Shown here: one piece after another, positions 43,430 to 55,034 of the stretch
Position numbering within the stretch: position 1 is the stretch's first letter
How the letters are laid out: every line of letters begins with the position of its first letter
Assembly (NCBI GenBank): GCA_038277395.1
Contig: CM076190.1
Span: 238,383,177-238,447,176 of the forward strand
DNA length: 64,000 nt
Direction: 5' to 3'
From: Dryocosmus kuriphilus
Taxonomy: Eukaryota; Arthropoda; Insecta; Hymenoptera; Cynipidae
Notes under the pieces: model-generated
Told to the model about the DNA's origin: nothing
The model's input: the letters and a program-made list of their open reading frames with translations, nothing else
Database searches by the model: none
Position numbers and translations under genes: made by a program

Positions 43430-46400
43430 AAAATTTTTAACGTGGAATGCAAATTCTATCCAATGCAAAATTCATGAACTAAAAAACATAATTATGGATC
43501 TTGAGCTAGATATAATTGTTATAAGTGAAACTAGAATTGATAACAAATTGATGCTTAAGGTACCTAGCTACTCAATTTATAGGGCAGATAGAAATGGTGA
43601 ATGAGGAGGAGTAGCTCTCATAATTAACTATAGAATTAAACATAGTTTAATTAAAATGCCTTTACTAGTTAATATGGAAGCTGTCAGCATTGAAATAGAA
43701 ACAGGTAACAGTAATATTGTTTGTACCCTCCCTGGGGATTGCATGACCTTGTAGTTGGTGGTAGGGCTTAGGGGTTCTATCGGACGAGCGACCTAAAGTA
43801 GGTGAACCAGAGGGACTTTATCGTGAGATACGGCTGCTCTGGGGACCTGGGGAGTTCTGGATGCGATCCTTCCAGGGGGTAATGGCAAAGCCTCCTCGAA
43901 TATCGAAGGCGCGAGTCCTCATGCTCCCAAGCTAAAACGTGATCGCCGTATCGAAGGCTGAATGGCACCAGGGTTACCAAGTCCCTAAATGCTCCGGTTT
44001 GCTCCCTCAATTGAGACGGGCATGGCGGAGTTTGAGGGAGGTGTCGAAACGGAGACTTAGAGATACCAGGTCGAATCCCTTAGTAGTCAGACCCTCTCCC
44101 TGTGAGCGGGGTTCTGTAGGGAGCAGTCCTTTAAATCCCCAGCTTCTCACGTGGGGCCCAATATGGCGAACACAGAAAACAGAATAAATGAGGATCTCTC
44201 TGGGGGATCTTCATCTAACTCATCGCGAATGAGGGACGGCCCTAATGGGGACGGCCCCTCAGCAATGAAGAACACAACAGTTGCAGATAGCAGTATCTCA
44301 ACTGTTGAAAATAAATGGAAAGGCACAATGGACTTAGTCTGAGCGCCAGGGGGAGGGGTTCTAGTCGGTAAGAATCCGACACTACCCGAACTGGAGTGTC
44401 TTATGCAAGATTTCCCTTCCTACAACCACCAAAAAGAAAGAAAAATATTGTTTGTATACAAGTTTATGTTCCTCCCAAGATTGTAATTTGTAAAACAAAC
44501 CTAACAAAACTATTCCATCTAAATTCCAAAGTACTAGTTATGGGTGACCTAAATGCAAGAAGTGTTCAATGGAATTGTTTTACTAACAATGCAAGTGGTT
44601 AAGTGTTGATCAATACATGTTTAAATCAAGGTGTCACTATTGCGGCTCCAGAACTTCCTACACACCATCCCAAAATTGGTAGACCCAGGGTTCTTGATTT
44701 ATTTTTATTAAAGAACATAAAAAGCTACACCGGACCTTCGACCTTGCAAATACTCAACTCGGATCATAACCCTGTTGTGACTAATGTTTATACCAAAACA
44801 ACTCTTGTACCAACTCAAAGAATATACGATTACAAAAACGCCAATTGGGAAGGCTTTAGAAATCAAATTGACCAAAACATGAACTTAAATTTCTATATTA
44901 AAGTTAAGTAAAGGAAGTTACTGAAATTGTCAGTGAAGCAACCAGATTGAACTTACCCAACAAGAAGATACAACCTTACAATCCTCTTTTTTCTAGCAAC
45001 ATTAAAATATATATAAAAATTAAAAATAAGCTAAGGAGAATTTTCCAGCGTAATTGAAGGACCCGAAATAATAAATGCTCTCACTTATGCAAAAATTTGT
45101 TAATTTAATAATAATAAATTGGAATCAACTACAGTGGAACCATACTCTTATTAATTCCAAACCCTCTGATAGTTCTTTCTGGAAGATAACTAAAGCCTTC
45201 ACTAAAAAGATTTTTAAAATACCACCACTTGCCATAGGTAATCAAATTTGTTTCAAAGATGAAGAAAAAGCTTTAGCGCTGGTAAATCATTTTTATTCTG
45301 TTAGCGTCTCAAATGTAAATCTCGGCTCACTAGCCCACAATAGAAAAGTATTCAGAACCCTGAATAAATTTTTTTTAAATACACTGATAATATCTGATAG
45401 CGTTGATTATGTTTCTCCTAATGAAATTAGTAAAGTTATTAAAAATATTTTTAAAAAAAGTCATCAGGTTAAGATGGAATTACTTCTACTACCTTAAAAG
45501 ACCTCACACGTAAATCTATTGCTATGCTAACTAATATTTTAAATGGAATGTTTCAGTTAGGTTATTTCCCAAACCTGTGGAAGAAATCGAAAGTCATAGC
45601 TATACCCAAACCAAATAAGAATCCTACACTTGTATCTAGTTATAGACCGATAAGTTTCCAGTCCCGACCAAGCAAAATAGTGGAAGAATTAATTAAAGCA
45701 AGAATCGACACATTCTTAAAAGATAAAAATTTAATAATAAATAAACAGTTGGGCCTCAGAGTAGGTAATAGTACAGTAGATCAATTAGTGAGGCCGACCA
45801 ACCACATAACTGATAAATTCAATAAGGAAATACATACTGGAGCTCTCTTCTTCGATGTCGAAGAAGCGTTTGATACAGTCTGGATTAACGGATTGATTTC
45901 TAAACTTACACAATATGGTTTTCCTCCTTATATTACGATTATAATAAGCTCACACATTAGAGGTAGTGTAATTTTCGTAGAAATAAAGAATGTTAAATAT
46001 ATAAGTAGAAATACGAATGCTGGAGTACCCCAAGTCTCTGTTCAAGGACCACAATTATTCATCATACAACTAAATGATATACCTACCACTAAAAATATAA
46101 ATACAGGACTCTTTGCTGATGACAAAACCTTATTCACATCTTCTTAGAGAATAGACACTAAAATTAATAGATTGCAAAATGCCGTGAATAACTTTATCAA
46201 GTATTGCGATAAATCGAGAACTAAAATCAATTTCAACAAAACACAAGCTGTTATTTTTACAATGCGTAGACCGGTTATACATGAAGAAATTAAATTTCAG
46301 AATACATCCTTAAACTGTTCTGATAGTTTACTCTATTTAGAATGTACTCTGGATAAAAAAGTTACATTCACTATGGATTTTAATGTTCTGTCTCAAAAAG

Positions 46401-46487
46401 CTATTGGAAACCTAGTAACCATATATCCATTGTTAAATCATAACTCTAATATAACAAAGCTGAAATTTGCTACTGCGTTCAATTTTG
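43430..46487 (+). pseudogene. Jockey ORF2 (endonuclease and reverse transcriptase), interrupted
   Basis: The endonuclease starts KFLTWNANSIQCKIHELKNI and SETRID; after a stop at 43603 it runs to 43725, where a SINE sits. It resumes at 44444 with VYVPPKIVI, VMGDLNARSVQWN and SDHNPVV. The linker is at 44890-45500, broken by stops. RT (45524-46147) has PKPNKNPTLVSSYRPISF, GALFFDVEEAFDTVWINGLI, GVPQVSVQGPQL and LFADDKTLF; the catalytic FADD is intact. The thumb is at 46172-46487, with KINFNKTQAVIF. The 3' end with any RNase H is missing because another repeat abuts at 46488. Confidence 0.85.
43726..44443 (+). mobile_element. LINE-derived SINE-like element, copy A
   Basis: Flanked by a 13-bp duplication AATATTGTTTGTA (43713-43725 and 44444-44456). 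It starts CCCTCCCTGGGGATTGC and ends in an A-rich tail (CCAAAAAGAAAGAAA). It has a long GC-rich leader, ATGGCGAACAC at about 44162 (short frame MANTENRINEDLSGGSSS) and a 3' part with GGGGGAGGGGTTCTAGTCGG. It looks like an internally deleted LINE moved by target-primed reverse transcription. Copy B is at 48072-49309. Confidence 0.8.
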
Positions 46488-47255
46488 TATCACTTTACTG
46501 AAAAAAAGTAGCACAAAAGTAAAAAAGTGTTATACTTCGACGTACGTTGCGACTTTTTTAAGCTGAATCAGTGACGAATATCGTGAATATCGTCTAGACG
46601 CTTTATTCTATAATTCCTTGATATTCCGCGGTTAATGCCTACTGGAGCATCCTTTCTTTCTATGTCGGTCATTCTAGTAATCGTGCCGCTAAACATGTTC
46701 ATTTTCACCCTGACTGTATATCGAATTTCCGATATATAAGAATATATACCTACTAAAATGTCGTGACTCTCTAATATTGCAAATATGTCACCCTCGGATG
46801 TTGATAACACAGTTTGTTCCCGGATTGATAGGCGTTTATAATTATTATCTGCCCCTCGCAACAGAACTGGACAATCGACAGGAAATTTGTATCTTCGAAA
46901 TTGGAATAATCTATTCGCATTAGAGTAGGGAGTGAGGTGAATAAGTTCATCTCCACTGGAGGAAGAAGATTCGGCACGTGGAGACCTGGACCTGACACGA
47001 GTAGGAGACCTGGACCTGGCACGAGGAGGAGACCTGATAGGACTCGGATCCCTGACAGGAGAATGAGGTCCGCCAGTGGAACAAAAAGGTCCATTCCAAG
47101 GAATAGAAGTGCCGTCAGGGTAATGATCAAATTGTAAACTTAAATCTGCAACAAGAAACAGAAACTGTCAAAAAATTGTCTGAACATTACCGAAATGGTG
47201 TAATAGTAATGGGACAGTTTAAGGAATGGCGCCACCGAAATTTCAACTTAATGGA
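46488..47255 (-). repeat. Unclassified dispersed repeat, copy 2
   Basis: Shares both borders with 10413-11955 and truncates the Jockey LINE at 46487. It lacks the 800 bp that copy 1 has between the border and the exon stop. Confidence 0.6.
46568..47145 (-). CDS. Terminal exon of the unrecognised repeat-borne gene, copy 2
   Basis: Acceptor TTTCTTGTTGCAG at 47146, then an open frame to 46568: DLSLQFDHYPDGTSIPWNGP, GPHSPVRDPSPIRSPP, an Arg-Ser rich stretch (RARSRSPTRVRSRSPRAESS), PYSNANRLFQFRRYKFPVDC, SIREQTVLSTSEGDIFAILE, SHDILVGIYSYISE and the end LDDIHDIRH. About 60% of positions agree with copy 1 by eye, and no stop or gap breaks either frame. The RS dipeptides resemble SR-type RNA-binding tails or a nuclear localisation region. 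Family unknown. Confidence 0.5.
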
Positions 47256-47884
47256 ATTTGAAAGACTCAACGCGTATTTTGTTTGAATTAATGTATTTTT
47301 TTTCTTTCAACCGAAGAAAACCTTTTTTGGGTGCCACTTTTAAAACTCAGTTTATGACTAGAGCAAAGTGCTTCAATACACAATTCTAAGCAAAAGAGAC
47401 CGAAGGCGACGCTTCCAGACAACCGTTTTAATCTTATAAACAGTGAACAATGTTTCGTATAAACTGTATGCCAGACCTCTTCAGGTGCTCTAAGGAAATA
47501 TACAATATAGAGATGGATATGCAAGTGGAGATTTAGTAAAAAAGAATAAAAAGATGACTTATCAACAAAGGATCAGATGCCATGATGTTATTTAAAATAT
47601 AATTCACGAAGTCAACATGATATTCGAAACATCATTGAAAATCCATGATAAATAAGAAACAATTGTTATATCAGTAAGGATTTCAGAATCAAAGAATAAA
47701 TCTTGGAAGTATTCGATCTGGTACTGATGCTCGAAAGGAAAATGTTACATGATATTGTAATTTACCAAAAAGGTAACAAAAAAATTTTCAATGTAAAAAG
47801 AAAAAACAAAGGTATTTACCTTACTTGTTAAAAACATGTGAAGTAAATAAATTTAATTTAATAAATCATTCTTGAAATATGATT
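47256..47884. other. No gene seen
   Basis: AT-rich. Short frames are unsupported. Confidence 0.5.
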
Positions 47885-48071
47885 AAAATTAAAAATGATT
47901 AAAGCCATTATGTTAGAACATTAGATGGAATAGGTGTAAAGTACCTAAGGTGGATCGAATACTAATATAACGCATGATGAGTATAGATAGAGACAAGAAC
48001 AGAGTAAAAAGAGGATAGCTATAAAAATGGCTGAGAAAGCAGAATTTGGCGGTAAATTCAAGCAAGTCCAT
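47885..48071 (-). mobile_element. PLE 3'-end fragment (inverted relative to the next PLE)
   Basis: Matches 8130-8395 (PLE 3' region) with AGGTGTAAAGTACCTAAGG and CGAATACTAATATAACGC. It is the inverse of the stretch after the PLE at 49800-50960, where GGTACTTTGTACCTATG occurs near 50979. It contains the target site of the SINE copy B. Confidence 0.55.
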
Positions 48072-49309
48072 TTTTCTTCTTTTTTTTTGGGGGCGGAGGA
48101 GGAGGTGGAAATCTTTTTGACGGACTGAGAGTGTGGGACTCGGCCTTACGGCCACTACCCACTGAAACCACCTCCTCCCCCGGCACTCAGACTATAAGTC
48201 CATTGTACCACACCGCATTTCCCGCACTTCGTTTTGGAACCAAGTCCCACCCCGCGCATGTACAAAGGTCAGGCCCTGTGGTTTCAGAGCCCTAGACCGA
48301 TCCGTCTCCCTGTTCAAGGGGGTGCTCCTGGAGCCCCTTCTTCTCCTGCCCGCATGACGGTCATGAGGAGCTGCTCCAGATGAAGTCCGTTGTTCCAAAA
48401 CCCCTTGTGAGGAGCTCTGGCTGCCCGGTAATTCTCTCCTTCGCCACTTTGGAGCCGCCCCTTTGGAGCCGTTCCCCTAGGAGCCGTCGTCGTCTCCTTA
48501 GAAGCCGTCCCCTTTTGATCCGTCCCCTTTTGGCGATGGGTTAAAGGGTGAGGCATAAGGACTCGCGCCCTCGATACTCCAGGAGGCTTTGCCATTACCC
48601 CCTGGAAGAATCGCGTCCTTGGACCCCCTTTTTCCTCTTATCTACATGACAAGCAAGAGAAATTGCTCCACATGAAGTCCGCTGTTCCAAGAACCCCTGT
48701 GAGGAACCCTGGCTGCCCGGTAATTCTTTCCTTCGCTACTTGAGAGCCGACCCCTTTGAAGCCGTCCCCTTTTGGCGATGAGTTAACTAAATAAATAAAT
48801 AAAGTCCTCTGAGGGGGGCCCTTATTTTATTACTTGTGTTTTATGTGTTCGCCATATTGGGCCCCACGTGAGAAGATGGGGATTTAAAAGACTGCTCCCT
48901 GTAGAGCCCCGCTTACAGGGAGAGAGTCTCAGTACTAAAGGATTCGACCTGGTATTCCTAAGTATCCGTTTCGACACCTCCTTTAAACTCCGCCATGCCC
49001 GTCTCAATTGAGGGGTAAACCGGAGCATTCAAGGATTTGGTAACCCTGGTGCCATTCAGCTTTCGACACGGCGATCACATCTTAGCTTGGGAGCATGAGG
49101 ACTCGCGCCCTCGATATTCCAGGAGGCTTTGCCATTACTCCCTGGAAGGATCGCTTCTCGGTCAGAGTTCCGCAGAACAGAGACCCTCAGTTCCCCAGAG
49201 CAGCCGTATCCGTGATACAGTCCCTCTGTTTCACCCCTCTAGGTCGCTCGTCCGATTAGACCCCTAAGCTCTTCCACCAACTACAAGGTCATGTGATCCC
49301 CAGGGAGGG
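48072..49309 (-). mobile_element. LINE-derived SINE-like element, copy B
   Basis: Flanked by the 12-bp duplication AAGCAAGTCCAT (48060-48071 and 49310-49321). On the minus strand it starts CCCTCCCTGGGGATC and ends in an A-rich tail (CCCAAAAAAAAAGAAGAAAA). It is 520 bp longer than copy A because an inner block (AGCGAAGGAAAGAATTACCG...) is present twice (about 48340-48530 and 48650-48790). No functional frame. Confidence 0.8.
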
Positions 49310-49355
49310 AAGCAAGTCCATGATCAAAGAATATTTAAAATCATGTCTATACTAG

Positions 49356-49780
49356 TCTATACTATACTATAAAGCCACCGCGTGTTTATTTGTTCCCTGT
49401 AAACTTGAAAACTACTGAATCGATGTTAATAAAACTTTGATAAAACCTTCGCATGTATTTCTCGAGAGACATAGGCTATATCAATTTTATTTATTTATCA
49501 CGAAAATGGGTAATTAGCAATCAACTATATCCAAGTCGCGGGCGTCCGCTGGAGGATTGGGAAGCAGGGTGAACAGAGTGTCTGAGGGATTTGGGGGGGA
49601 TAGTTTGGGGATGGCTGGGGGAAAGAATAGGTAAGGGGATAGCTCTCCGCTCTTCCTCGGGCTAACGAAGCGCTGAGTACATCAACTTGGTCGGGGTATG
49701 GAAGCAGTGAGTAGATGAATGTCAGCGAATGTCGCATGTCTTAAATTAACCGCGGGCGAAGACGCGACGGGTCTGCTAGT
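49356..49780 (+). mobile_element. Non-autonomous Helitron
   Basis: It begins TCTATACTATACTATAAAG, the form common at insect Helitron 5' ends, and ends with a GC-rich hairpin (CGCGGGCGAAGACGCG) shortly before GGGTCTGCTAGT; CTAGT is the canonical 3' end, followed by T. There are no TIRs and no target duplication, as expected. It sits inside the PLE sequence. Open frames inside are not genes. Confidence 0.7.
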
Positions 49781-49799
49781 TATATACTAACTTGAAAGT

Positions 49800-50960
49800 T
49801 TTTAAGTAAGTGACAACAAAAAGTCTCTTAAATATTTCTATGTCTCTAGATGTTTTTTCTCTTTTCACCAATACCCATTTGGACTTAGTTTTGTATAATG
49901 TTTATAAAAGATGGATCACATTAAAAATTCACTAATATTCCTTTTGATGTCTTCAGAGACGGAATCTCTCTTTCAATGAACTCTACTATCTTTCAATTTG
50001 ATAACTCTTATTACAAAGAAAAGATTGGAATACTGATGGGTTCCCCAGATTATGGTATTTTAGCTGATTTGGTTTTACAAGATTTAGAATTCGAAATATT
50101 TAAGACATTAGATTATAGAAATCATACCTACTTTAGATATGTTGACAAAACGTTCCTTATTATTCCTAAAGATAAAATTTAATACACTGTTTCAACTTTT
50201 AATAATTATCATAAAAGACTCCAGTATACCCATGAAATTGAAGTTGACAATTCAATTAGCTATCTTTCAAATCATCCTTTTCATAAAAAAATGGTATAAT
50301 TAAACTTATTGTTGTCTCTGCTATTTCATTATCTGATATGTAAATCTTTTGTCGAAGAAAATTTTTTGCGGGTTAAAAAAATTCTTACTTGTAATAATTA
50401 TCCTGAGATATTCTTTGAAGATCATATAAAACAAAGACTCCTCCAAATTAATAATAAACATGTTTCGTCTCTAAGTTTAAACTGCAAAACTAATTTTCTA
50501 ATAGAAAAAGTGTTTGCTTCCTTTAATTTCTATTCTGAAATCTCACATCAAATTCGCAGATTGTTTTAAAATTTTAACATCAGCACTATCTTTACAATTG
50601 ATTCCGAACTTGACCGTATAATTAAACTAGGAAAAGATCCTCTAGATAAACTTGACCAGTGTAATGTTGTTTATAAACTTACTGCTTCTTGTGGCATGTT
50701 GTATATTGGTAAAAAAAAGATCTTCAGAAACTAGAGATGAACATTTTAATAATATTAGACACTGCTACAGAAAATCATAAAGAAATTGCAAAACACGTAC
50801 ATTCTGTACATTATGGTAATTCTTCAATTATAAAATGGGATAACATTCGAAATTTATAAAAATAATCTAATATTTTTAAGAAGCTTTTTGTTAAATGATT
50901 CATGTTAAGAAGGAAAGTTAAAATCCTTGTTTCGCCCGGCTCTACAGGTACTGAAAAGCG
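49800..50960 (+). pseudogene. Penelope-like element, 5'-truncated: RT palm to GIY-YIG
   Basis: The reading starts LDVFSLFTNTHLDLV (about 49850). It goes on with STIFQFDNSYYKEKIGILMG and SPDYGILADLVLQDLEFEIF, and FRYVDKTFLI, where the second catalytic Asp is Lys. A linker with SFVEENFLRVKKILTCNNY follows, and then GIY-YIG remains at 50610-50730 (CNVVYKLTASCGMLYIG). Stops and frame changes are frequent. It belongs to the same family as 8.1-9.9 kb. The N-terminus is missing, and an inverted 3' fragment precedes it. Confidence 0.8.
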
Positions 50961-51399
50961 GATTTTCAATAGTGGCGATTTGAAAAGGTACTTTGTACCT
51001 ATGCTATCTCCTGTTTTTATATAATGGTGTCAATCATATTTCAAGAATGGTTTTATCAATTTAACCTTATTAATTCACGCCTTTTAAACTAATATGGTAA
51101 ATATCTCTGATTTTCCTTTTGCATTCAAAATTTTCTTCTAACCTCTTTGGTACGTTACAATATCATGTACTGAAAATTCTTGACCTATTTATTTGGCGGA
51201 ATAAATGGCCTTGTCAATTAGATTGTAGATATTTTTGTACTTGAAATTTTCGTCGTAAATATCACTGTTTTATTTCAATTTTTAATCTTGATGATTAATT
51301 GCAAATTCTGGTAAATAATGGATTAATTTAAAAATGATTTTACATTTTTTATAGGGAAAAAGCCGTCAACGCCTAAAAACCCCTTTTATTGTCGAAGCC
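50961..51399. other. PLE 3' flank and AT-rich sequence; no gene
   Basis: The first 70 bp are PLE 3' sequence; the rest has no recognisable feature. Confidence 0.5.
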
Positions 51400-51835
51400 G
51401 AGGAAATGTTTACACTCATAGAGAAGGCGCGAAAGAGACGTCACGGAGCACAATGGCCGTTACCATGCACGCTCGTGCTAATCACTCACACACAGTTTTT
51501 GTCACTCTCGCGTTCAATTATCACACACTGAAGCGAAAGAAAGAGCCTTGTTAGTGTGAAAGTTCGTTATTAAATCCGTTCAATTTGATTGTTTTGCACG
51601 TTGCGCAAGAAAGCCGTTAACACGAAAAAACGGGAAAGGCGCGAGGGAACCCCACACGCTGGACAAAGTAGTCGACTACTGCCGGCTAAGCCGGCAAGAA
51701 CCGCCATAGATGGCTCGAGCGGCGCAGCACCGGCAAGTGCTGCCACCGCGCTAGGTTTCCGGGCCCTAGCGCGCTGCGCACATGCACACCCAGCCAAACA
51801 TCCACTGCACACGCAGGCGCCGATTAAATTAAATA
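51400..51835. repeat. GC-rich island with clustered palindromes
   Basis: Contains GCCGGCTAAGCCGGC (51682-51696), CACCGGCAAGTGCTGCCACC, and GCGCTAGG...CCTAGCGC around 51748-51773. AAAGCCGTCAACGC at 51358 and AAAGCCGTTAACAC at 51610 are a direct repeat. A frame open on both strands here reflects base composition. It could be part of an unrecognised transposon end; no borders found. Confidence 0.4.
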
Positions 51836-52439
51836 TATAAATTAATATAGATGTATATATAACAAATGTTGCGACGCAACATGTACCTTTCTCCTTTCTA
51901 TCCCAATTTCAGATCGAATACTCCCAAGACAGATTCTTTGATTCTGAAATTCTTACTGATATAACAACGTGGAATCTTATCCTTTGTTGCGAAGTCATCT
52001 TCTTATACATTTTTTTACTAAATCTCCGTTTGTATATCCTTCTCTGTATTGTATACTTACCTATATAACCTGTAGAGGTCTGCCATATAGCTTAGAAGAA
52101 ATGTTGCTCACTCTTTATAAGATTAAAACGATTGTCTGTAATTGTCACCTTTGGTCTCTTTTACTTCATATACCATCCCAGACGCAAAACATTACACTGA
52201 AGATCCATCGATTACTCTCCTCAATTAGCTTACAATTCTAAGAAGCAAAGACTATTAATTGGACTTCTCTTTCTAATCAATCAAAAACAACATTAATGTT
52301 TTGGGAACTGCAGAACTCCGATTCGACATCTGGTGGTGAGAAACAGTACAAAAAATGTAGTTCGTTCACATAATCCTTAAGTTTCGGTAATTTTGTGAGA
52401 CATAAAGTAGTTGCCTTTTAACACATTGATCTAAACATT
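51836..52439. other. No gene seen
   Basis: AT-rich with short unsupported frames. Confidence 0.5.
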
Positions 52440-52745
52440 CTCTGTAAGAAAAATGTTCGGAAATTTCCCATACATGTATTGGAAGTTAATTAACCCATAC
52501 ATGGTATGGAAAATTTTCCTTACTTGTATATAGGAAAATACACTGGTTGGGAATTGTTCGGTTCACTCACTGGTAATTTTTGCATACTTGTGTATGGGAA
52601 AAATACCATACACTGGTTGGTGATTGTTTGATTCACTCAGTGGTAATTTTGCCATACTTGTGTGTGGGACCATATACTGATTGGTACTTATCCCATACAC
52701 TCAATGTAAATTCTTCCATACTTGTGTATGGAATAATTCCTTACG
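52440..52745. repeat. Tandem repeat of ~90 bp with CATACTTGTGTATGG palindromes
   Basis: Three to four units contain CCATACTTGTGTATGG-like inverted motifs, ACACTGGTTGGTGATTGTTT and TCACTCAGTGGTAATTTT. A related cluster is at 61300-61440. The function may be structural; there is no coding. Confidence 0.7.
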
Positions 52746-52860
52746 TTGATTTGGAAATAATAATAATAAGTTATTTTATAAATAAATAAATAGTTATAAA
52801 GTATAATTATAAATAAATTCATTTTTGTTGATTTGATAATATTAGTACATCATCTGAAGT

Positions 52861-52866
<6 letters not shown>

Positions 52867-52908
<42 letters not shown>
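52867..52908. repeat. (TA)n microsatellite
   Basis: An uninterrupted run of about 21 TA dinucleotides. Confidence 0.95.
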
Positions 52909-52911
<3 letters not shown>

Positions 52912-53285
52912 AACGTATACGAATGAGGGCCCCTGTAAGCAGGCTAAACAAGCAGAGATGAAAGCACGGTCCAGTAGTCCACGAGCGCAGAGGGGTACTC
53001 GCAGCATCCCTCACTTCACAGGGAAGCGAGGGAACTCGCGGGGTCGCGGCTTCTAAATAAAAAGGGAGATGCTGGACCGCGAAGGCACTTGGGGTGGCGG
53101 CGTTGAGCCTTGCCACATTTTGGGAATACCCAGGCAGGACGGACTGTTCACTCTCTCACTCTCCCATCCCAGTCAAAGGGAAACCAACTCACTAGCAGTG
53201 AAGGCAGGACGAGGAGTTCACTCCTCTATCCAAGTTAGGTCACTCTAGTGAGATAAAGTGAGCAAGATTCAGGGTAACCCTCTGA
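52909..53285 (+). repeat. LTR-like or promoter-like GC-richer segment
   Basis: Starts TGTAACGTATACG right after the TA run, a common LTR start. TTCTAAATAAAAAGGG at 53051 could be TATA-like. The right border and any partner LTR are not seen. Confidence 0.3.
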
Positions 53286-54161
53286 GCCCAAAATTGTAAA
53301 GCGTCAGCGATTAAATGTTGCAAGCGAAAGAAAATACTTTTATACGAGCATAAGCTTAAGGGTCTCGATTTCAAAATTACAAATATTATAGATGTGAGGT
53401 TAAGGAGCATGTCCTTCGAAGTACGATTATTAAACTGTGAATTAAAAAGATTTTTTTTCTGTTGTAAGCGTGAGCTTGAGGAACCATGTTTTTCCAATAA
53501 AAAGTATAGATTATGAGCGTAGGCCCTCCAGAATCTTCCTTAACTATAAATGAGTTTAGAGTGAATCTTATAAGAGTAAATAAAAAGAGAAAGAGAAAAA
53601 AAAAGAGAAACAAAACATAAGATTGTATTAAGAACGACGAGGGTTAGTAGACCAGTAAAAAGAAGGCGAGAGAAAAGGAAATACATTTTTAGAAGAAATT
53701 CTGCTAAATACATTAAGATTAATAAAGAGACAAGTTATAATTAATGAAAGTACTGATACATAATATACATACGAGACTCCTCCTATAACTAACGACAAAT
53801 AAATAAAATTCCTTACGATTATTAACAGAATTTCAAAAAATTCTTTATTTCTCCTCCGGAGAGCCCATTTTCGCATTTCGATTTAACAGATAGAAATATC
53901 TAAGAGGTAAATAGAAATCTTTCAATATATATTCCAACTATAATCTAATATATAATCTAAATATAATATAATATTTATAATAAGTGAATGGCTGTAAAAC
54001 ATATATTGATTTAAAGCAGATATACTAAGCTATATTTGATCATTTTTTTGCAACAAAAGATTCAATACAGGCTGAAAGAACCAAGTTTGAATTGCTAACG
54101 TAACTTATAGGAACGATGCAATTTAAATAAGATTATAACTTCAAAAATTTTATAAGCATTT
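53286..54161. other. No gene seen; A/G-rich tract
   Basis: An AAGAGAAAGAGAAAA tract at 53580-53615, otherwise AT-rich. Minus-strand frames here are low-complexity by-products. Confidence 0.5.
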
Positions 54162-54567
54162 TTAAACAGTATCTTCCGCTCCAATCCTGGTCATCAGTCT
54201 TTGTACCTGTGCGTTAACGATGTGCAGATTCCTCTTTGAATTTTTCCCTCCTTTGTGGAATTTCGGAGGATTTATCTTCTGGAAAACACTGCAACAATTG
54301 AAAAAAATCATTAGTTTTACAGAAATAAAAAAAGAAAAAAGGCAGGCTCCTTAACAATTTGAGGAGTAAGTAATTCAGATTTTTTTTCAGACTGAACTTA
54401 CGATTGAATAAATTCCAAAGTCTTGGAGTTCACTCCATATTCATATCCGTGCACTTAAAGCGACAAAAAAAAGTACAGGACTCCTTCCAAGACTTTTCCA
54501 GACTTTACAATTTCGTCCCCTTGTGCAAACACGGAACTTGTGGCCACCGCATTGTACAACGAATTTC
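54162..54567 (-). pseudogene. Two possible exons of an unidentified gene
   Basis: Exon 1 candidate: 54567-54402, acceptor TATATTACAG, donor CAATC/GTAAGTTC, reading GNSLYNAVATSSVFAQGDEI, VKSGKVLEGVLYFFLSL, a stop, then GYEYGVNSKTLEFIQ. Exon 2: 54288-54162, acceptor CAATTGTTGCAG, reading VFQKINPPKFHKGGKNSKRN, LHIVNAQVQRLMTRIGAEDT and a stop. The splice phases fit (2). The product is not one I recognise. One in-frame stop in exon 1 suggests a pseudogene or an unrelated repeat. Confidence 0.3.
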
Positions 54568-55034
54568 CTGTAATATAAATGAATTTGTAGCATTCAATTA
54601 CTTTAGTTACTTTCATTACAATGTTTGAGTCTTCTATATCTACGAAGCAGAAAGTAATGGAATTTTGGTGTTATTTAAAGGAATCCAAACCCCTTTACCG
54701 ATCATTTTGAAAATTTGCACTTTTTTGGTCTAGATTTGTGTTGTATTATTGTTCATCGAGAAAATTCAAAATTTTCAAAATTAAAGTTTTTAAATTCAAA
54801 ATCGGTAAAGGGATGTGAATTTGTATAATAGTACCATATTTTGGTTTAAAATCTCTTACTGAATCCAACTTAAAACGAAGTTAAAAAAAAAATTTTAAAT
54901 ACATTAATTTAAATTTATCGATTCTTATAAGATTTCATTATTTGACATTCGATTTAAATCTACTTATTTACTGCTTTCTTGTTCATCCTGTTGCTATGGC
55001 AACTTATGCAAACTTAAAAGATTCATGAATAAGG

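Larger units (their letters stand above)
41995..46487 (+). mobile_element. Jockey-like LINE inserted next to the satellite
   Basis: A GC-richer 5' leader (TCGCAGCTCTAACGTCG...) begins exactly where the satellite stops. It is followed by ORF1 (gag with CCHC knuckles) and ORF2 (endonuclease and RT). A SINE (43726-44443) interrupts ORF2, and the 3' end is cut at 46487 by the repeat carrying the terminal exon. Confidence 0.85.

Noticed and set aside
46771..47130. 119-codon frame on the minus strand
   Set aside because: It overlaps the conserved exon in another frame, and the copy-1 equivalent is not conserved as protein; the exon frame is better supported.
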